Source: Streptomyces ficellus
GTDB taxonomy: Bacteria; Actinomycetota; Actinomycetes; Streptomycetales; Streptomycetaceae
Reading direction: 5' to 3'
Assembly: GCF_030406405.1 (NCBI RefSeq)
Contig: NZ_JAUEPL010000025.1
Coordinates: 27,281 to 91,280, forward strand
Length of the DNA: 64,000 nt
Part shown: positions 1 to 9,900 of the stretch, one piece after another
Layout of the letters: each line of letters starts with the position of its first letter
How positions within the stretch are numbered: position 1 is the first letter of the stretch
Program-made: the position numbers and the translations under genes
The notes under the pieces: generated by a model
Seen by the model: the letters and a program-made list of their open reading frames with translations, nothing else
Database searches by the model: none
Told to the model about the DNA's origin: nothing

Positions 1-182
1 GAGCGCCGCGACAGTTCGCTCAGCGTCATCTCCGGGCGGTCCGCGCTGAACGCGCCGAGAATCTGCAGCGCGCGGCCCAGCACGGGCCCGGTGCCGGACT
101 CCGAGCCGCGGCGGCGGGTCACCGGACCGGCCTTGGGGGCACCGGCCCTGGGCGCACCGGCCTTGGATGCATGGTGTTCCAC
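1..182 (-). CDS. IclR-family transcriptional regulator, N-terminal part (cut by window edge)
   Basis: The reverse strand reads from a GTG at 182 through the window edge. After about 35 residues of low-complexity leader rich in AGAP/KAGP repeats comes VLGRALQILGAF...MTLSELSRR. This is the start of the IclR-type winged helix-turn-helix: first helix, then the LSELSRR turn leading into the recognition helix. GGGAG lies five bases before the GTG and supports this start. The effector domain lies beyond the window, so the regulated pathway cannot be inferred. The unusual part is the repetitive Ala/Gly/Pro/Lys leader, which looks like a disordered extension. The family call rests on one short motif, so another wHTH family is possible. 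Confidence 0.65.
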   Translation of the reverse strand, partial: MEHHASKAGAPRAGAPKAGPVTRRRGSESGTGPVLGRALQILGAFSADRPEMTLSELSRR

Positions 183-362
183 CGGCGCTCCCGTTGCCTT
201 CCGACCTGCGATGCCCCTGCTCCACGGTGCTCCACCGTGCCGGTCAGTGTGCAGGACGCCACCAGCCGCGTCGAGACCCGCAACCGTGGCACGGTGGCGG
301 CTTGTCGACCGCGACGGTGCTCTTGGCGGAAACGGGGCGGAGTCGCTGTCGCGCGTCGGCTG

Positions 363-1292
363 TCACACCGGCGTGGAAGCGCCTCGTCCGAGGGCACGTG
401 CGATCGCGTGGGCGATCGGCTGGCCGGTGTGGGCCTCGTAGTAGCTGAAGGCCGGGCTCGGGTTGACCTCGAAGCAGTAGACCTCGCCGTCGTCGCCGAG
501 GAGCAGATCGATGCCGGCGAGCGTGAGGCCGAGTCGGGCGGCCAGGGCCGCGCAGCGGTCCGCGAGCTCGGGCGGGAGGCGCCAGGGGGTCAGCTCCGCC
601 CGCCCGCCGTCCCGGTGGGCGTAGCGGTAGTCCACCCTGTCGGTCCGGACGCGCGTGGCGATGGGCGTTCCGTCCACCACGTGTACGCGTACGTTGACGC
701 CGGGAACGTAACGCTGGAACTGGACGGGGCACCCGCGTATCAGGGGCAGCCGTTCGAGGGCCTCGTCGTCGAGGAAGCGGACGATCGAGCGTACGGCGCT
801 GATCGATTTGTAGATGACGCGTTGGTGCCGGGCTCTGAACTCGCGGACGAGGTCGGGGTCATTGGTGACCAGCGTCTCGGGGATCGTGAATCCGGCGCGG
901 CGGATGAGTTGGGCCTGGTACGGCTTGGACTGGTTGGAGGCCATGGCGGCGGCGCGGTTCATCACGCACCCCGGCGCGATCTCGATCCAGCTCGTGAGGG
1001 CCTCGTGCCATGACTGACAGAGCTGCCGCTCGCCGTCACCCGCGTGCTGAAGCTCCGGGAGGAGACGCCACTCCATGAGGCGGCTGTAGATCGCTGTCAC
1101 GCTCCGGCAGTCGACGGCCCGGCCGTGGTGGACCAGCCGCCCCTGAATCCCGGTGCCGACGACCTCAAGGTCGAGCGAGGTGTCCAGGAAATCCCGCTGG
1201 TGCAGCATGAGGTAGGGGAAGCCGAGCCGTTCGAGCTCGTGGGTGACCAGGGCGATCGGCTCCTCGCTCGCGATGCCGCAGATGACGATCAT
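363..1292 (-). CDS. ATP-grasp ligase (RimK/MvdD-like fold)
   Basis: A 309-residue protein with the two-part ATP-grasp layout. Residues 1-125 form an alpha/beta pre-ATP-grasp domain (IYSRL at 68-72). Residues 130-300 form the nucleotide-binding part, with YKS at 161-163, the clamp QFQRYVPG at 191-198, RVH at 202-204, GIDLLL at 260-265 and the metal/ATP site CFEVNPSP at 273-280. The catalytic acidic/Asn set therefore looks complete. Such enzymes activate a carboxylate as acyl phosphate and join it to an amine or hydroxyl; members modify proteins or peptides. The ATG at 1292 is preceded by GAGGCGG, and its ATGA overlaps the stop of the degenerate relative upstream, so the two are probably made together. 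The substrate is unknown. The nearest candidates are the large proteins of the same operon. Confidence 0.85.
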   Translation of the reverse strand: MIVICGIASEEPIALVTHELERLGFPYLMLHQRDFLDTSLDLEVVGTGIQGRLVHHGRAVDCRSVTAIYSRLMEWRLLPELQHAGDGERQLCQSWHEALTSWIEIAPGCVMNRAAAMASNQSKPYQAQLIRRAGFTIPETLVTNDPDLVREFRARHQRVIYKSISAVRSIVRFLDDEALERLPLIRGCPVQFQRYVPGVNVRVHVVDGTPIATRVRTDRVDYRYAHRDGGRAELTPWRLPPELADRCAALAARLGLTLAGIDLLLGDDGEVYCFEVNPSPAFSYYEAHTGQPIAHAIARALGRGASTPV

Positions 1293-2032
1293 GTCCGCCT
1301 CGCGGGCAGGTGCAGGAGATGGCGGTACAGGCGGTCGATGAGCGGACTGCCGCCCCTGCGCAGGTCGGGAAGTGGTGTCGCGCCGGCGAAGCGGGGGTGT
1401 CGGTCGTCGGCACCCAGGTCGACGCCGAGGAGATCGGTGCCGGCCAAGCGGGCGAGGGTGCCGCACGCCGGGGCGAGGTGACGGACCGGTTCGTCGCAGA
1501 AGACGTGTTCCCCGACCACCACGGCCGATGTGGTCGGCGGTGTGGCCGGCTCGGAGGTCCGGCGGGACGTCAGCGGCAGGGGCCCCACGGGCAGGCCGGC
1601 CGTGGCGGCGAGCACGGTCCATTCGGCCGCGGTGCGCCAGGCACCCGCCGTGCCGCGGGGGTCGGGCCGGTTGACCATGACCGGGGCGACGCACTCCAGC
1701 CAGCTGAGCACGAGCGCGCTCAGTTCCCTGGCGGCGTACGACAGGTCGGCCTGCGAGGCGAGGGCCAGATCCTCAAGGGGTACGTGGACCAGGCGGTTGA
1801 GCACGCCGTCGATGTCATCGCTGCGCAGGACGCGCTCGTTGGGCAGAGCGATCTCGAAACACGCCCTTCCGCTGTCAAGGCGGTGGACGGACCGCGCCGA
1901 GCTGACCAGGGTGCGGGGCGCGATGACGTCGAGCGGGGCGAGTCCTCGTTCACGGAGCCCGGCGCCGGCCCACAGCGCGGCGTCGTCGGCCGGATCGCAC
2001 AGTACGAGCCACATCGAGGCACTACCGCTCAC
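1289..2032 (-). CDS. degenerate ATP-grasp relative, probable partner of the downstream ligase
   Basis: A 247-residue protein that does not show a complete catalytic family signature. Read beside the downstream ligase, it follows the same plan: an N-terminal alpha/beta domain ending in VLNRL (77-81, compare IYSRL), a helix with SWLE (110-113, compare SWIE), VNRP (120-123, compare MNRA), the AGLPVGP turn (145-151), and near the end LARLAGTDLLGVDLG (193-207, compare the LAGIDLLLG strand). The lysine-bearing strand and the EVNP metal site are missing. I infer a catalytically dead paralogue, perhaps a substrate-binding or scaffold subunit. The GTG at 2032 overlaps the upstream gene by 11 bases; an ATG six codons later is the alternative start. 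Confidence 0.7.
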   Translation of the reverse strand: MSGSASMWLVLCDPADDAALWAGAGLRERGLAPLDVIAPRTLVSSARSVHRLDSGRACFEIALPNERVLRSDDIDGVLNRLVHVPLEDLALASQADLSYAARELSALVLSWLECVAPVMVNRPDPRGTAGAWRTAAEWTVLAATAGLPVGPLPLTSRRTSEPATPPTTSAVVVGEHVFCDEPVRHLAPACGTLARLAGTDLLGVDLGADDRHPRFAGATPLPDLRRGGSPLIDRLYRHLLHLPARRT

Positions 2033-3119
2033 TCTGCGGTTTGCCGCGTTCGCTCATGCCCTTGGCATCCCCGGCCGGGCGCGTACCGCCCCAGCCCCGT
2101 TGGACTCGGCCCTCGTTGGCAAGCGGACTCATCGACGTGTCGGGGCGAAGCTCCGGACCGATGAAGTGGGCGAGCCGGTCCACGGCCTGCTCCAGGTCCG
2201 CCAGTCGCCGGGCGATGCTGCCCGCGTCCTCACGCGCCGGGCCGGTCCCCAACGGGAAGGCGTCACCGGCCTTCATGAGCTCGTCCTCGAAGTTGTCCTT
2301 CCCTTCCTTGTCCTTCTGCTCCTTTCCTTCCTTCTCCTTGAACTCCTTCTCCTTCTCTTTCTCCTTCCCGAACTTTTGGGAGCGCACGAGGCGCAGTGTC
2401 GCGTTTTTCTTGTTGCGGTCGTTGCACCTCAGTTCGTACTCGCTGCCGAACTCCTGCGGTCCTTGGTACGGCTGGCTCGGTGGGATGGGGTCCACCTTGA
2501 TCTCAAGGGTTCCGCAGGCGTTCGGCGCGATGTCGGACGGCACTTTGAGCAGGGTGAATCCCCCGCCCAGATCGGTGCCGGGAAGGTCGTGGAAGGTGAG
2601 CACCCCCGTGCCGACGTTGGACACCCGGGCCACGATGTTGTCGATCGGCTCACCCGGCAGTGCGCTGCGCTGGAAGGAACCCGACCACTGCATGCGCGGC
2701 TGACGGGTGTCCTCGGCGTCCTCTGCCGTCACCCACACGAAGCCCAGCTCCTCCGGGTCGTTGTTGGTGATGCGGACGCGCCACAGGCGGGTGTTCTTCT
2801 TACTGATCTCCAGCGTCACCATGAAGATGTCATGGGCTTCACGTGTCAACGATGCCATGCCGACCTCGGCGCCGCTCTCGTCGGTGATGGAGGCCGGAAC
2901 CGGCCCGTTCGGCACCGGGGCCATCACGCCCGTCCCCGCCCGCAGTTCGATGGTGGGGGCCGCTCCGCCGAGGGATTCGCAGCCGGGGCCGACCGCCACC
3001 AGGCGCAGGAACATGGTCGCCGCGTCGGAAGGCACGATGAAGGGCAGGAGGCCGCTCGTCGTTCGGGAGGCCAACTGCAGAGGGCCGGCTTCGGGGAACA
3101 TCTGGAATACGGGAGCCAT
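2022..3119 (-). CDS. Ig-like/HYDIN-type beta protein with Lys/Glu-rich tail
   Basis: A 365-residue protein with no signal peptide. Residues 1-145 are beta-rich and unrecognised. Residues 155-245 have the spacing of an ASH/HYDIN-type Ig domain (VSNVGTGVLTF, then SDIAPNACGTLEIKVDP). A charged segment at 251-276 alternates KE/KEK/KDKEGK, followed by a short amphipathic heptad stretch (SIARRLADLEQAVDRLAHF, 301-319) likely to coil. The C-terminal 45 residues look disordered. Its ATG at 3119 follows the 1257-residue gene by 44 bases, and its 3' end overlaps the ATP-grasp relative, so it belongs to the operon. The acidic/lysine tail would be a reasonable target for an amide- or glutamate-forming ligase, but that is inference. 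Function unknown. Confidence 0.75.
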   Translation of the reverse strand: MAPVFQMFPEAGPLQLASRTTSGLLPFIVPSDAATMFLRLVAVGPGCESLGGAAPTIELRAGTGVMAPVPNGPVPASITDESGAEVGMASLTREAHDIFMVTLEISKKNTRLWRVRITNNDPEELGFVWVTAEDAEDTRQPRMQWSGSFQRSALPGEPIDNIVARVSNVGTGVLTFHDLPGTDLGGGFTLLKVPSDIAPNACGTLEIKVDPIPPSQPYQGPQEFGSEYELRCNDRNKKNATLRLVRSQKFGKEKEKEKEFKEKEGKEQKDKEGKDNFEDELMKAGDAFPLGTGPAREDAGSIARRLADLEQAVDRLAHFIGPELRPDTSMSPLANEGRVQRGWGGTRPAGDAKGMSERGKPQSER

Positions 3120-3163
3120 GTCTTCACCTCGTTGTGCACCGGATGACAGCGGCGACGGCCGCG

Positions 3164-6100
3164 TCACCACTGCCCGAGAGGAACGATGTCGGCGTAGACG
3201 AGCCGTCCCGTACCGTCGATCGCGGTACCCGACTCGCTCGTCGCGGGAGGGTGCGTTTCGAATTCCTGGACGACGAGGCGCAGGGGGCGCTCGCCGCTGT
3301 GCGGGATGTCCACGTCGCGGACCTGGCCGAGCACGGACGCGGTACGGAAGATGGTGGTCCAGCCCGCGGCCGCGTCGGGGTTGCCCTCCGGAGCATCCCG
3401 GACCTGGAGTTCCGTCCGGATGACGTTGGTCTTCGGGCCGGACGGCCCGAGCCCGTCCACGGCCACCGTCGCGCGCCCCGTGGTGCGGGTGACGACGAGT
3501 TGGCGGTGGGGCGGTAGTTGGATCGGTTCCGTTTGGACCGCGGGTGACAGGTTCGCCACCCCGGGGACGGTGTGGGGCTGGTAGCGGGCCAGGGCCAGGC
3601 GTACGAAGGGGAAGTACGAACCGCTGACGACCGGCGACAGGTCGAGGTCGGCGTACCAGCGGTCCGCCTCCTCGTCGAATCGGACGGGGAAGGCGCTGAC
3701 ACCAAGTGTGCGCTGCAGTTCCGGCAGGTCGGCCCGGTCGCCGAGGGGCGCGTTGACGTGGTCCTGGGTCAGCACGCCGGGCGGGGAACCGGTGCTCCAG
3801 ATCGGGTCGCGGCCGGCGACGCTGAGGTGGCGAAGTGTGTCGGCGGGCGCCGACGGGGCGGGCCAGGTGAGCAGGGCGAGGGCCTCCTCGTCCCCGGAGA
3901 CGTACCAGGGTCGCTCGAGGAAGACCCGCAGTCCGCCACCGTGGCGCCGGCGAGTGGTCGACCGCTGGCCGTCCACCGTCCGGCTCCAGCGGAACGTGGG
4001 CACGGTGTACAGGAGTTCGGGGGCGGGTGGCCTGGCCGAGCTGGGCACATCCGTGGTCTGCAGAACCCCCGTGGCCAGGCAGGCGCCGGGGTCCGCGGCC
4101 GTGGCGCGGGGGAAGCAGTCCTGGAAGCGCGAAACGCCCGTCACGGTGTACGAGACGTGGCGGCGGCGCGTGTCGCCGAATTCCTGACGAATGGTCCCCA
4201 GCGCCTGGAACAGCGGCACGTGACGGACGTCGTAGGAGCCCACGGCCGCCTTCTTCTCGCGCTCCCCGGGCGGGCCGGGCCGGACGTCCTCGTGATCCGT
4301 CCACTCGGCACGGACGTCGATGCGCCCGGTGCTGGGTACGTCGATCAGCAGCCCCTCGGTGCGGAGTACCGCGCCGGTGTCCCCCGCGTTGCGCTGGGCG
4401 GTCAGCCGCCCGCCGGGGTCGCGCAGCGGCCGCTGCACGGCGTGGACCAGGGTGACGGTCCGAGGCGGTGTGATCAGGCGGTTGTGTCCTTGGACGATGT
4501 GCTGGAACGTCGCGGGGTCGGTGACGTCGACGCCCAGCCAGCCGGCGATGCCGAACAGTTGGACGTTCCGGGTCTTCGGGCACGACGGGATGTCGAACGT
4601 CACTTGCTCGGCGGGTCCGAGGGCGACCGTCAGGGTGCGGTGATCGGCCGATCTGGTCACCGTACAGCCGTTGGCAGCGGCCTCCAGGCGCAGGGCGATG
4701 GAGTGGAGGCCGGGCCACTCACCGCGCCAGACCGCGATCTTCGGCAGGCCCGTGACGGTGCCGTGGTCGCCGGTGTCCGGGTCGATCGGCCGGGGCCGCG
4801 CGTTGAGGGCGATGTGCGTGCCGCCCGGGTCGGCCAGCCATGGCACCGTCACGCCGCCCTCGGGCAGTACGGCGTAACCGGCGGAGGCGCTGGGCGCGGC
4901 TCCGTCCCCCAGGATGGTCACACCGGGGATGTCCCGTACGTCGCGGTCGGCGCGCTTGGCGATCTCGAAGAGCCTGTTCACCTCGGCGGCCGGGACGCCG
5001 GCGCCCAGAGCGCCGTCGAACCGGCCCTCATGCTGCATGGCGACTTCCAGCGCGCAGGCGGGGGCGATGAGGTGGCGCAGGTCGAAGGGCCGGTACCCGT
5101 GGGCAGCGGCATAGGCGCCCACCGACGTCCCCCGGTCGCTGCGGATGACCATGAGGTCCTGGGTCTCGCCGTCGGAGAGGACGCGCGTCGGTAGGAGTTC
5201 CGGTGGCGGCAGCGGTTCGTAGCGGTGGTGCGTGAAGACCTTCGTCTGTTCTTCGGCGGGGCCCGTCTCGTCCCCGCGCAGGCCTCCCCCGGCGAGGTCG
5301 GCGATCCTGACGCGCAGCCGGTACTCGTTGCCGAAGCGGAGTCGGGGCAGGGAGCCCGGTTCGCACTCGACCACTGCCTCGAACGGCGGGGCGGCCACCT
5401 GGGGCACCTCGTCGCCGGTGTCGACGGTCCGCTCGGGCCGCTGCGCCACCAGGCTCCAGCCGTCCCACCGCGCCACGGCCTGGTGGACGTACAGCGTGTC
5501 CTCGGCGCCGGCGCCCGTGGTGGCCGCGCCGGGCCGGACGTACCCCTCCTCCAGGAAGCCGCGTGCGCCACCGGAGACGTCCTGGCCCATGGCCACCCCG
5601 CCGATGGTGTAGCGCACCCTTCTGCGGCACAGCGAATACCACCGTCCCGTTTCGGCGTCCTGGATGTCCACGCGGTAGCCGCCCAGGAGCGAGTCCGCCG
5701 ACAGGGGTGAGCCGAGGAGCCCGTCCTGCGTGGCGCGCTGCTTGGCTCGTTGCAGTTGTTTGTGGTGCTCCTGCTCGCGGTCCCGCTCGATGAGGGCGAA
5801 GCCCATGGAGCGCAGGGCGGGCAGGGCCTGGGCCGCGGCCGGCGCGTCACGGGCCGGCGGGCGGTCGCGGTCGGACGCCGCGGCGCCCACCATCCGCAGG
5901 GCCGCTCCGTCCACGTCGAAGGGCATCACTTCGTACCGGGCGTTGGCCGACGGCGCCACGCCTGCGTCCTTCAGGGGCAGCAGTCCCCGCTTGAACTCGG
6001 TCGCCCCGGGCCTGGGGAAGGACGCCGGGACGAAGCGCCGCCCTTCCAGGTGGTAGGCCGTCTTCGGGGACAGGTCCTGCTGTGCGGCATTGCCCCAGCC

Positions 6101-6937
6101 GGCCGGGGGGCTGGTGTCGGGGTCGGGCCGGCGCGGGACGACGCGCAGTTCCTTGAGGTCCCCCTGGGTGAGCTGGGCGGCGGGGACGGCGAGGTCGACC
6201 ACCAGCCCCAGGACGCGCAGCAGGACGGGATGGTCGGCGAGGCGGGCGACGATCCCGTGGAACTCGCGAGCGTCGATCGCTTCCGACTGCGGCGTCAGCG
6301 GTGTGCATTCGGAGGGGTCCCGCCGGTAGAAGGCGTAGGCCCGCGCGAGTGCCGAGCCTCTGGCCGAGGTGCTCGATGTGCTCGCCGGCCCGTCGGACGG
6401 CGGCCACAGTCCGCTCTGCCAGCCTTCGCGCACCTGGCGCAGTGCGGTGCGCAGCGCGGGGCTGTCCTCGGGTGTCTCACCGTCGTGTGCGAGGTGGGCG
6501 CGGGCCGTGTCCGTGTAGACGCGGCGCACGTCGGCGGCCGCCTCCGTGGCGGGGAACTCTCTGACCGTCCGTCCGTCGTAGGACGCGGGGTGGTACGGGC
6601 GTACGGGAGTGTTACCGGGGAAGAGGCCCTGCCAGGCGGCGAGCTGCTCGGCCACGGAGAAGGTGATCTCCTGTCCCGCGGCGGTGGTGTGCGGGACGCG
6701 GCGGGCCGGCACGAGCTGTTCTCCCCGGAAGACGTCGAAGCGGAGGGCGGCCAGTCGTTGCGGCCAGCTCTGCATGCCGAAGCGGGCCACGGTGAGCGCA
6801 CTGTCCTCGGGCCCGATGAGCCGCGGCGTGAGCAGGACCGACAGCAGGGCCATGTGCTCGGTCCCCTCGGTGAGGGGGACCGCCCGGCCGGCGGGGATGG
6901 CCGTCCAGAGGAACTGCCGTCGCATCTGGGTGGACAT
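3164..6937 (-). CDS. large unrecognised multidomain protein (1257 residues)
   Basis: The second of two giant genes in the operon. I do not recognise a named family. The N-terminal 200 residues carry 'FLWTAIPAG...ALLSVLLTPRL'. The middle has Trp- and Tyr-rich beta segments such as GGYRVDIQD, RWYSLCRRRVRY and LYVHQAVARWDGWSL. A metal-like cluster is not evident, and there is no signal peptide, membrane span or LPXTG. The style (long, beta-rich, repeated 'RWDGW' and 'RLRFGNEYRLRVRI' strands) suggests a structural or particle component rather than an enzyme. The chosen ATG at 6937 has GGGGAG eight bases upstream; longer open frames upstream run into the preceding gene. It starts two bases after the stop of the propeller gene, implying translational coupling. 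Confidence 0.7.
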   Translation of the reverse strand: MSTQMRRQFLWTAIPAGRAVPLTEGTEHMALLSVLLTPRLIGPEDSALTVARFGMQSWPQRLAALRFDVFRGEQLVPARRVPHTTAAGQEITFSVAEQLAAWQGLFPGNTPVRPYHPASYDGRTVREFPATEAAADVRRVYTDTARAHLAHDGETPEDSPALRTALRQVREGWQSGLWPPSDGPASTSSTSARGSALARAYAFYRRDPSECTPLTPQSEAIDAREFHGIVARLADHPVLLRVLGLVVDLAVPAAQLTQGDLKELRVVPRRPDPDTSPPAGWGNAAQQDLSPKTAYHLEGRRFVPASFPRPGATEFKRGLLPLKDAGVAPSANARYEVMPFDVDGAALRMVGAAASDRDRPPARDAPAAAQALPALRSMGFALIERDREQEHHKQLQRAKQRATQDGLLGSPLSADSLLGGYRVDIQDAETGRWYSLCRRRVRYTIGGVAMGQDVSGGARGFLEEGYVRPGAATTGAGAEDTLYVHQAVARWDGWSLVAQRPERTVDTGDEVPQVAAPPFEAVVECEPGSLPRLRFGNEYRLRVRIADLAGGGLRGDETGPAEEQTKVFTHHRYEPLPPPELLPTRVLSDGETQDLMVIRSDRGTSVGAYAAAHGYRPFDLRHLIAPACALEVAMQHEGRFDGALGAGVPAAEVNRLFEIAKRADRDVRDIPGVTILGDGAAPSASAGYAVLPEGGVTVPWLADPGGTHIALNARPRPIDPDTGDHGTVTGLPKIAVWRGEWPGLHSIALRLEAAANGCTVTRSADHRTLTVALGPAEQVTFDIPSCPKTRNVQLFGIAGWLGVDVTDPATFQHIVQGHNRLITPPRTVTLVHAVQRPLRDPGGRLTAQRNAGDTGAVLRTEGLLIDVPSTGRIDVRAEWTDHEDVRPGPPGEREKKAAVGSYDVRHVPLFQALGTIRQEFGDTRRRHVSYTVTGVSRFQDCFPRATAADPGACLATGVLQTTDVPSSARPPAPELLYTVPTFRWSRTVDGQRSTTRRRHGGGLRVFLERPWYVSGDEEALALLTWPAPSAPADTLRHLSVAGRDPIWSTGSPPGVLTQDHVNAPLGDRADLPELQRTLGVSAFPVRFDEEADRWYADLDLSPVVSGSYFPFVRLALARYQPHTVPGVANLSPAVQTEPIQLPPHRQLVVTRTTGRATVAVDGLGPSGPKTNVIRTELQVRDAPEGNPDAAAGWTTIFRTASVLGQVRDVDIPHSGERPLRLVVQEFETHPPATSESGTAIDGTGRLVYADIVPLGQW

Positions 6938-6939
6938 CT

Positions 6940-9900
6940 TCACTCCCCTGCGAACGCACGGCAGTAGGTCTGCCATGGATAGGACTGGCCTTGTGGCCCG
7001 AGGGCCGCTTCGACCGAGGAGGACCGGGGGCCTGGCGCCGCGGTCGGCGAGAGGGCCGGAGAGGGGGCCAGGGAGAGGTCGGGGCCCTTGAAGCTCTTGT
7101 GGCATTCGAGGGTGACCGACGTGGACCAGAAGGTGAGGTCCACCGTGATGACGAGCTTGGCCGATCCTCGCATCTCGTTCGCCTCGACGTTGTAGGTGAG
7201 GCTGATGGTCAGCTCGACGGAGACGCGGACGAGTCCCAGCACCGACACGCTGCCGCCGATCCGCAGGTAGCCGGTGATCTCGATGGTGCCGCCCAGTTTG
7301 ACGAACACCACGCCGCCGAAGACGTGCACTTCTCCGGCCGCGATGCCGAAGTCCATGGCGACACTGGCTCCGAACTCGATGCCGCCCACGACCCGTTGCA
7401 GGCCGCCGTCGGCGCCTCCGGCGCTCACACCGAGCTCCAGGTAGCCGCCGCCGCCGAAGCCGGAGACGGTCACGAGGAACGGCCGCTCCCGCGTGCCGAA
7501 GGCGAAGTCGATCAGGATGGGCCGGTTCTCGAGCGACAGCGTCAGGGCGAGGTCGACACCGAGGTTCTGGAGGGTGAAGACCCCCATCGGGATCGTGGGT
7601 ACGGCGATCGAGTACGTGGCCCTGACGCGGACCGCCGAGACGTCGATGCGCGGTCCGCCACGGCCGGCCCGGCGGATGCCTTCGGCCAGGGTCCTGACGA
7701 AGTTGAGCTCTCCGGTGAGCTGCGCGTCCGCCAGGTCGAAGGTGAGTCCGGGGCGCTCCCCGGAGTTCGCGGTGAAGCGCACCGTGCGGAAGGTGAGGAT
7801 GACGAGCGCGGCGCCTCGCGAGGGGACCGCCAGGGTGAAGTCCTTGATCTCCCCGGTGGTGCGCAGGACGGGCTGTCCACCGACCATCCGCGTCACCGCG
7901 TGGAGGTGCACCGATGACGCCCCGCCGGGTTCGAACGGCCCGACCGTCCTCGACAGCCGCTCCGTCCAGGTGAGCGCCGCCGACGGCACACCGGCCAGTT
8001 CGGTCCAGGTGATCTGCGGCTGTGAGGTGATGGTGGAGATGATGTCGCGGAGGGGGACGACGCCGAACAGCTTGGCGTCGGCGGGGAACACCTCGCGGGG
8101 GTCGGTCGGAATCCGGTCCCCGACGAGCAGCCCCTTCGTGCGGGAGAGCCGGCTCACCGTCATGGTGGGGGCGGCCAGCATCCCCGTGCGGGCCCCGGCC
8201 GGGCCGAAGTCGAGGACTTTCTTCTCCAGCAGATCCAGCAGCACGTGCGGTGGCTCGGCGCCGGCCGCCGCGTGGAGGAACGCCCGCGAGAAGGAGGCCG
8301 GCACGGCGGGAGTGGGCCCGAGGAGCTGGCGTACGGCCGGCAGCGCCAGTTCGAGCCTGGTCACCGTCGGATGGAAACCCACTCCGTTGGGCAGGGGCCC
8401 GGCGCGCACTCCCCCGAACGTCATCGACTGCACTTCCTGCACCGCGCCTTCGAGGGGCTGCGTCGCGGTCCGCATGGCGAGGGGGACGCGGCGGCCGATG
8501 TCGGCGGTCGGGCGGCCCACGTCACGCAGGCCGCCGCTGCGCGGACCGCCGGCGTACTCCGCGTCGAGGCCGGCCGCGGCAGCGGGCGTGGTCGCCGCTT
8601 CGTCGGCGAACAGCAGCGGCAGCCGCAGGTCGACCACGTCGTGGCCGGCCTGTCCGCGCAGGGTGAACTGCACGGCCGCCCCGCCCTGGGTGGGCCAGAA
8701 GGCACCGTTCGCCAGCCATTGCGCTTCGTCCAGGTCCGTGACCTGCCGAGGATCGACGGTGACGTGCTGGAAGGGGAACGCCCGCTCGTGTGCGTTGCCG
8801 CCGACGCCGTAGTCGCGGGCCGGTTCGGTGACGATCAGCATGCGCTTCGTGCGCAGGGCGGCCAGAGCGGGGGTGTCGGTCTCGAACCTGCGCTCGGTCA
8901 TCTCCACGTAGGAGGCGCGGTGTCCGAACGGGAACAGCGCGCCGCGTTTGAGGACCCGGACGTGGTAGTCGCGCCCCATGGCGGCCTCGTGGGTCCAGTC
9001 GAGCGTGGGCCAGCCGGCCGAGGCGGAGAACCAGGCGCCGTACGCGCTCAGGATGAGGCGGTCGACCGCGACCGGGCATGTCGGATACTGGAGGCCCAGG
9101 GCGGCTATCGTCGCCGTCCACGACTTCAGTGGTGTGTCCAGGGCGGGCTCGCCGGGCAGGGCCTTGTACGGCTGTACGCCGAGCTGCCCGTCGCCGCCGG
9201 GGCCCGTGACCCGGCTGTGCCACAGTTCGGTGGTGCCGTCGCCGCTCACGGCGGGCAGCGCGCGGTGGGTGCAGCGGGAACCCGCCGGCAGGGCGAGCAG
9301 TAGGCGCCAGGGCAGTTCGAGCCCGTGTGTCTGTCCCGTGCCCGAGGTATCGGGTGTGGCGACCAGGGGCAGCCGTTCCATGGCTGCCAGCACCCCGTCG
9401 ACGGTCAGCGTCACGGGTTCCTGCCCTACGGCGAACCGCAGAGACGACGGGCCCGCCATCCTGGCCTGGCTGGACGACCCGGCTGTCAGCACGGTTTCGG
9501 CGATGTGCTGGGGCGGGAGCTCCACGATCAGCCGGGCCCCGGGCTGCTGGGCCACGAGTTCGACCACCCCATCGGGCCGGACGCGTTCGGTGAGTCCCAC
9601 GCCCCTGACGGTGAGCGCGACGAGGTCGTCGGGGCGCAGGGCGCGGTAGCCCTGGGTGTCGGCCCAGATGTCGATCAGCTCCCACTGCGACCATGTGGCG
9701 TATGCCCCGTCGAACCGGCGGTGCATCAGGGCCGCGTTCGCCCAGAGGGCGCATACGTGCGTCTGCTCCGGGGCCGAAGAGACCGCGGCCAGTTGGGTGG
9801 AAACGCCTTCGTCCGTCGTCAGGTCCCCGCCGAGGTTCTCCCAGTGCGACGTGTCGTCCCAGGTGCGGTGCCACAGGCCCGTACCGCCCGCGGTGAAGAG

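Noticed and set aside
363..3119. Operon as a graspetide (ATP-grasp peptide) cluster
   Set aside because: No short precursor with core repeats was found between or beside the ATP-grasp genes, and the neighbours are very large.
2022..4718. Possible 898-residue version of the Ig/KEKE protein
   Set aside because: The extra 533 residues are Arg/Pro-rich shadow of the 1257-residue gene; the ATG at 3119 starts recognisable protein.
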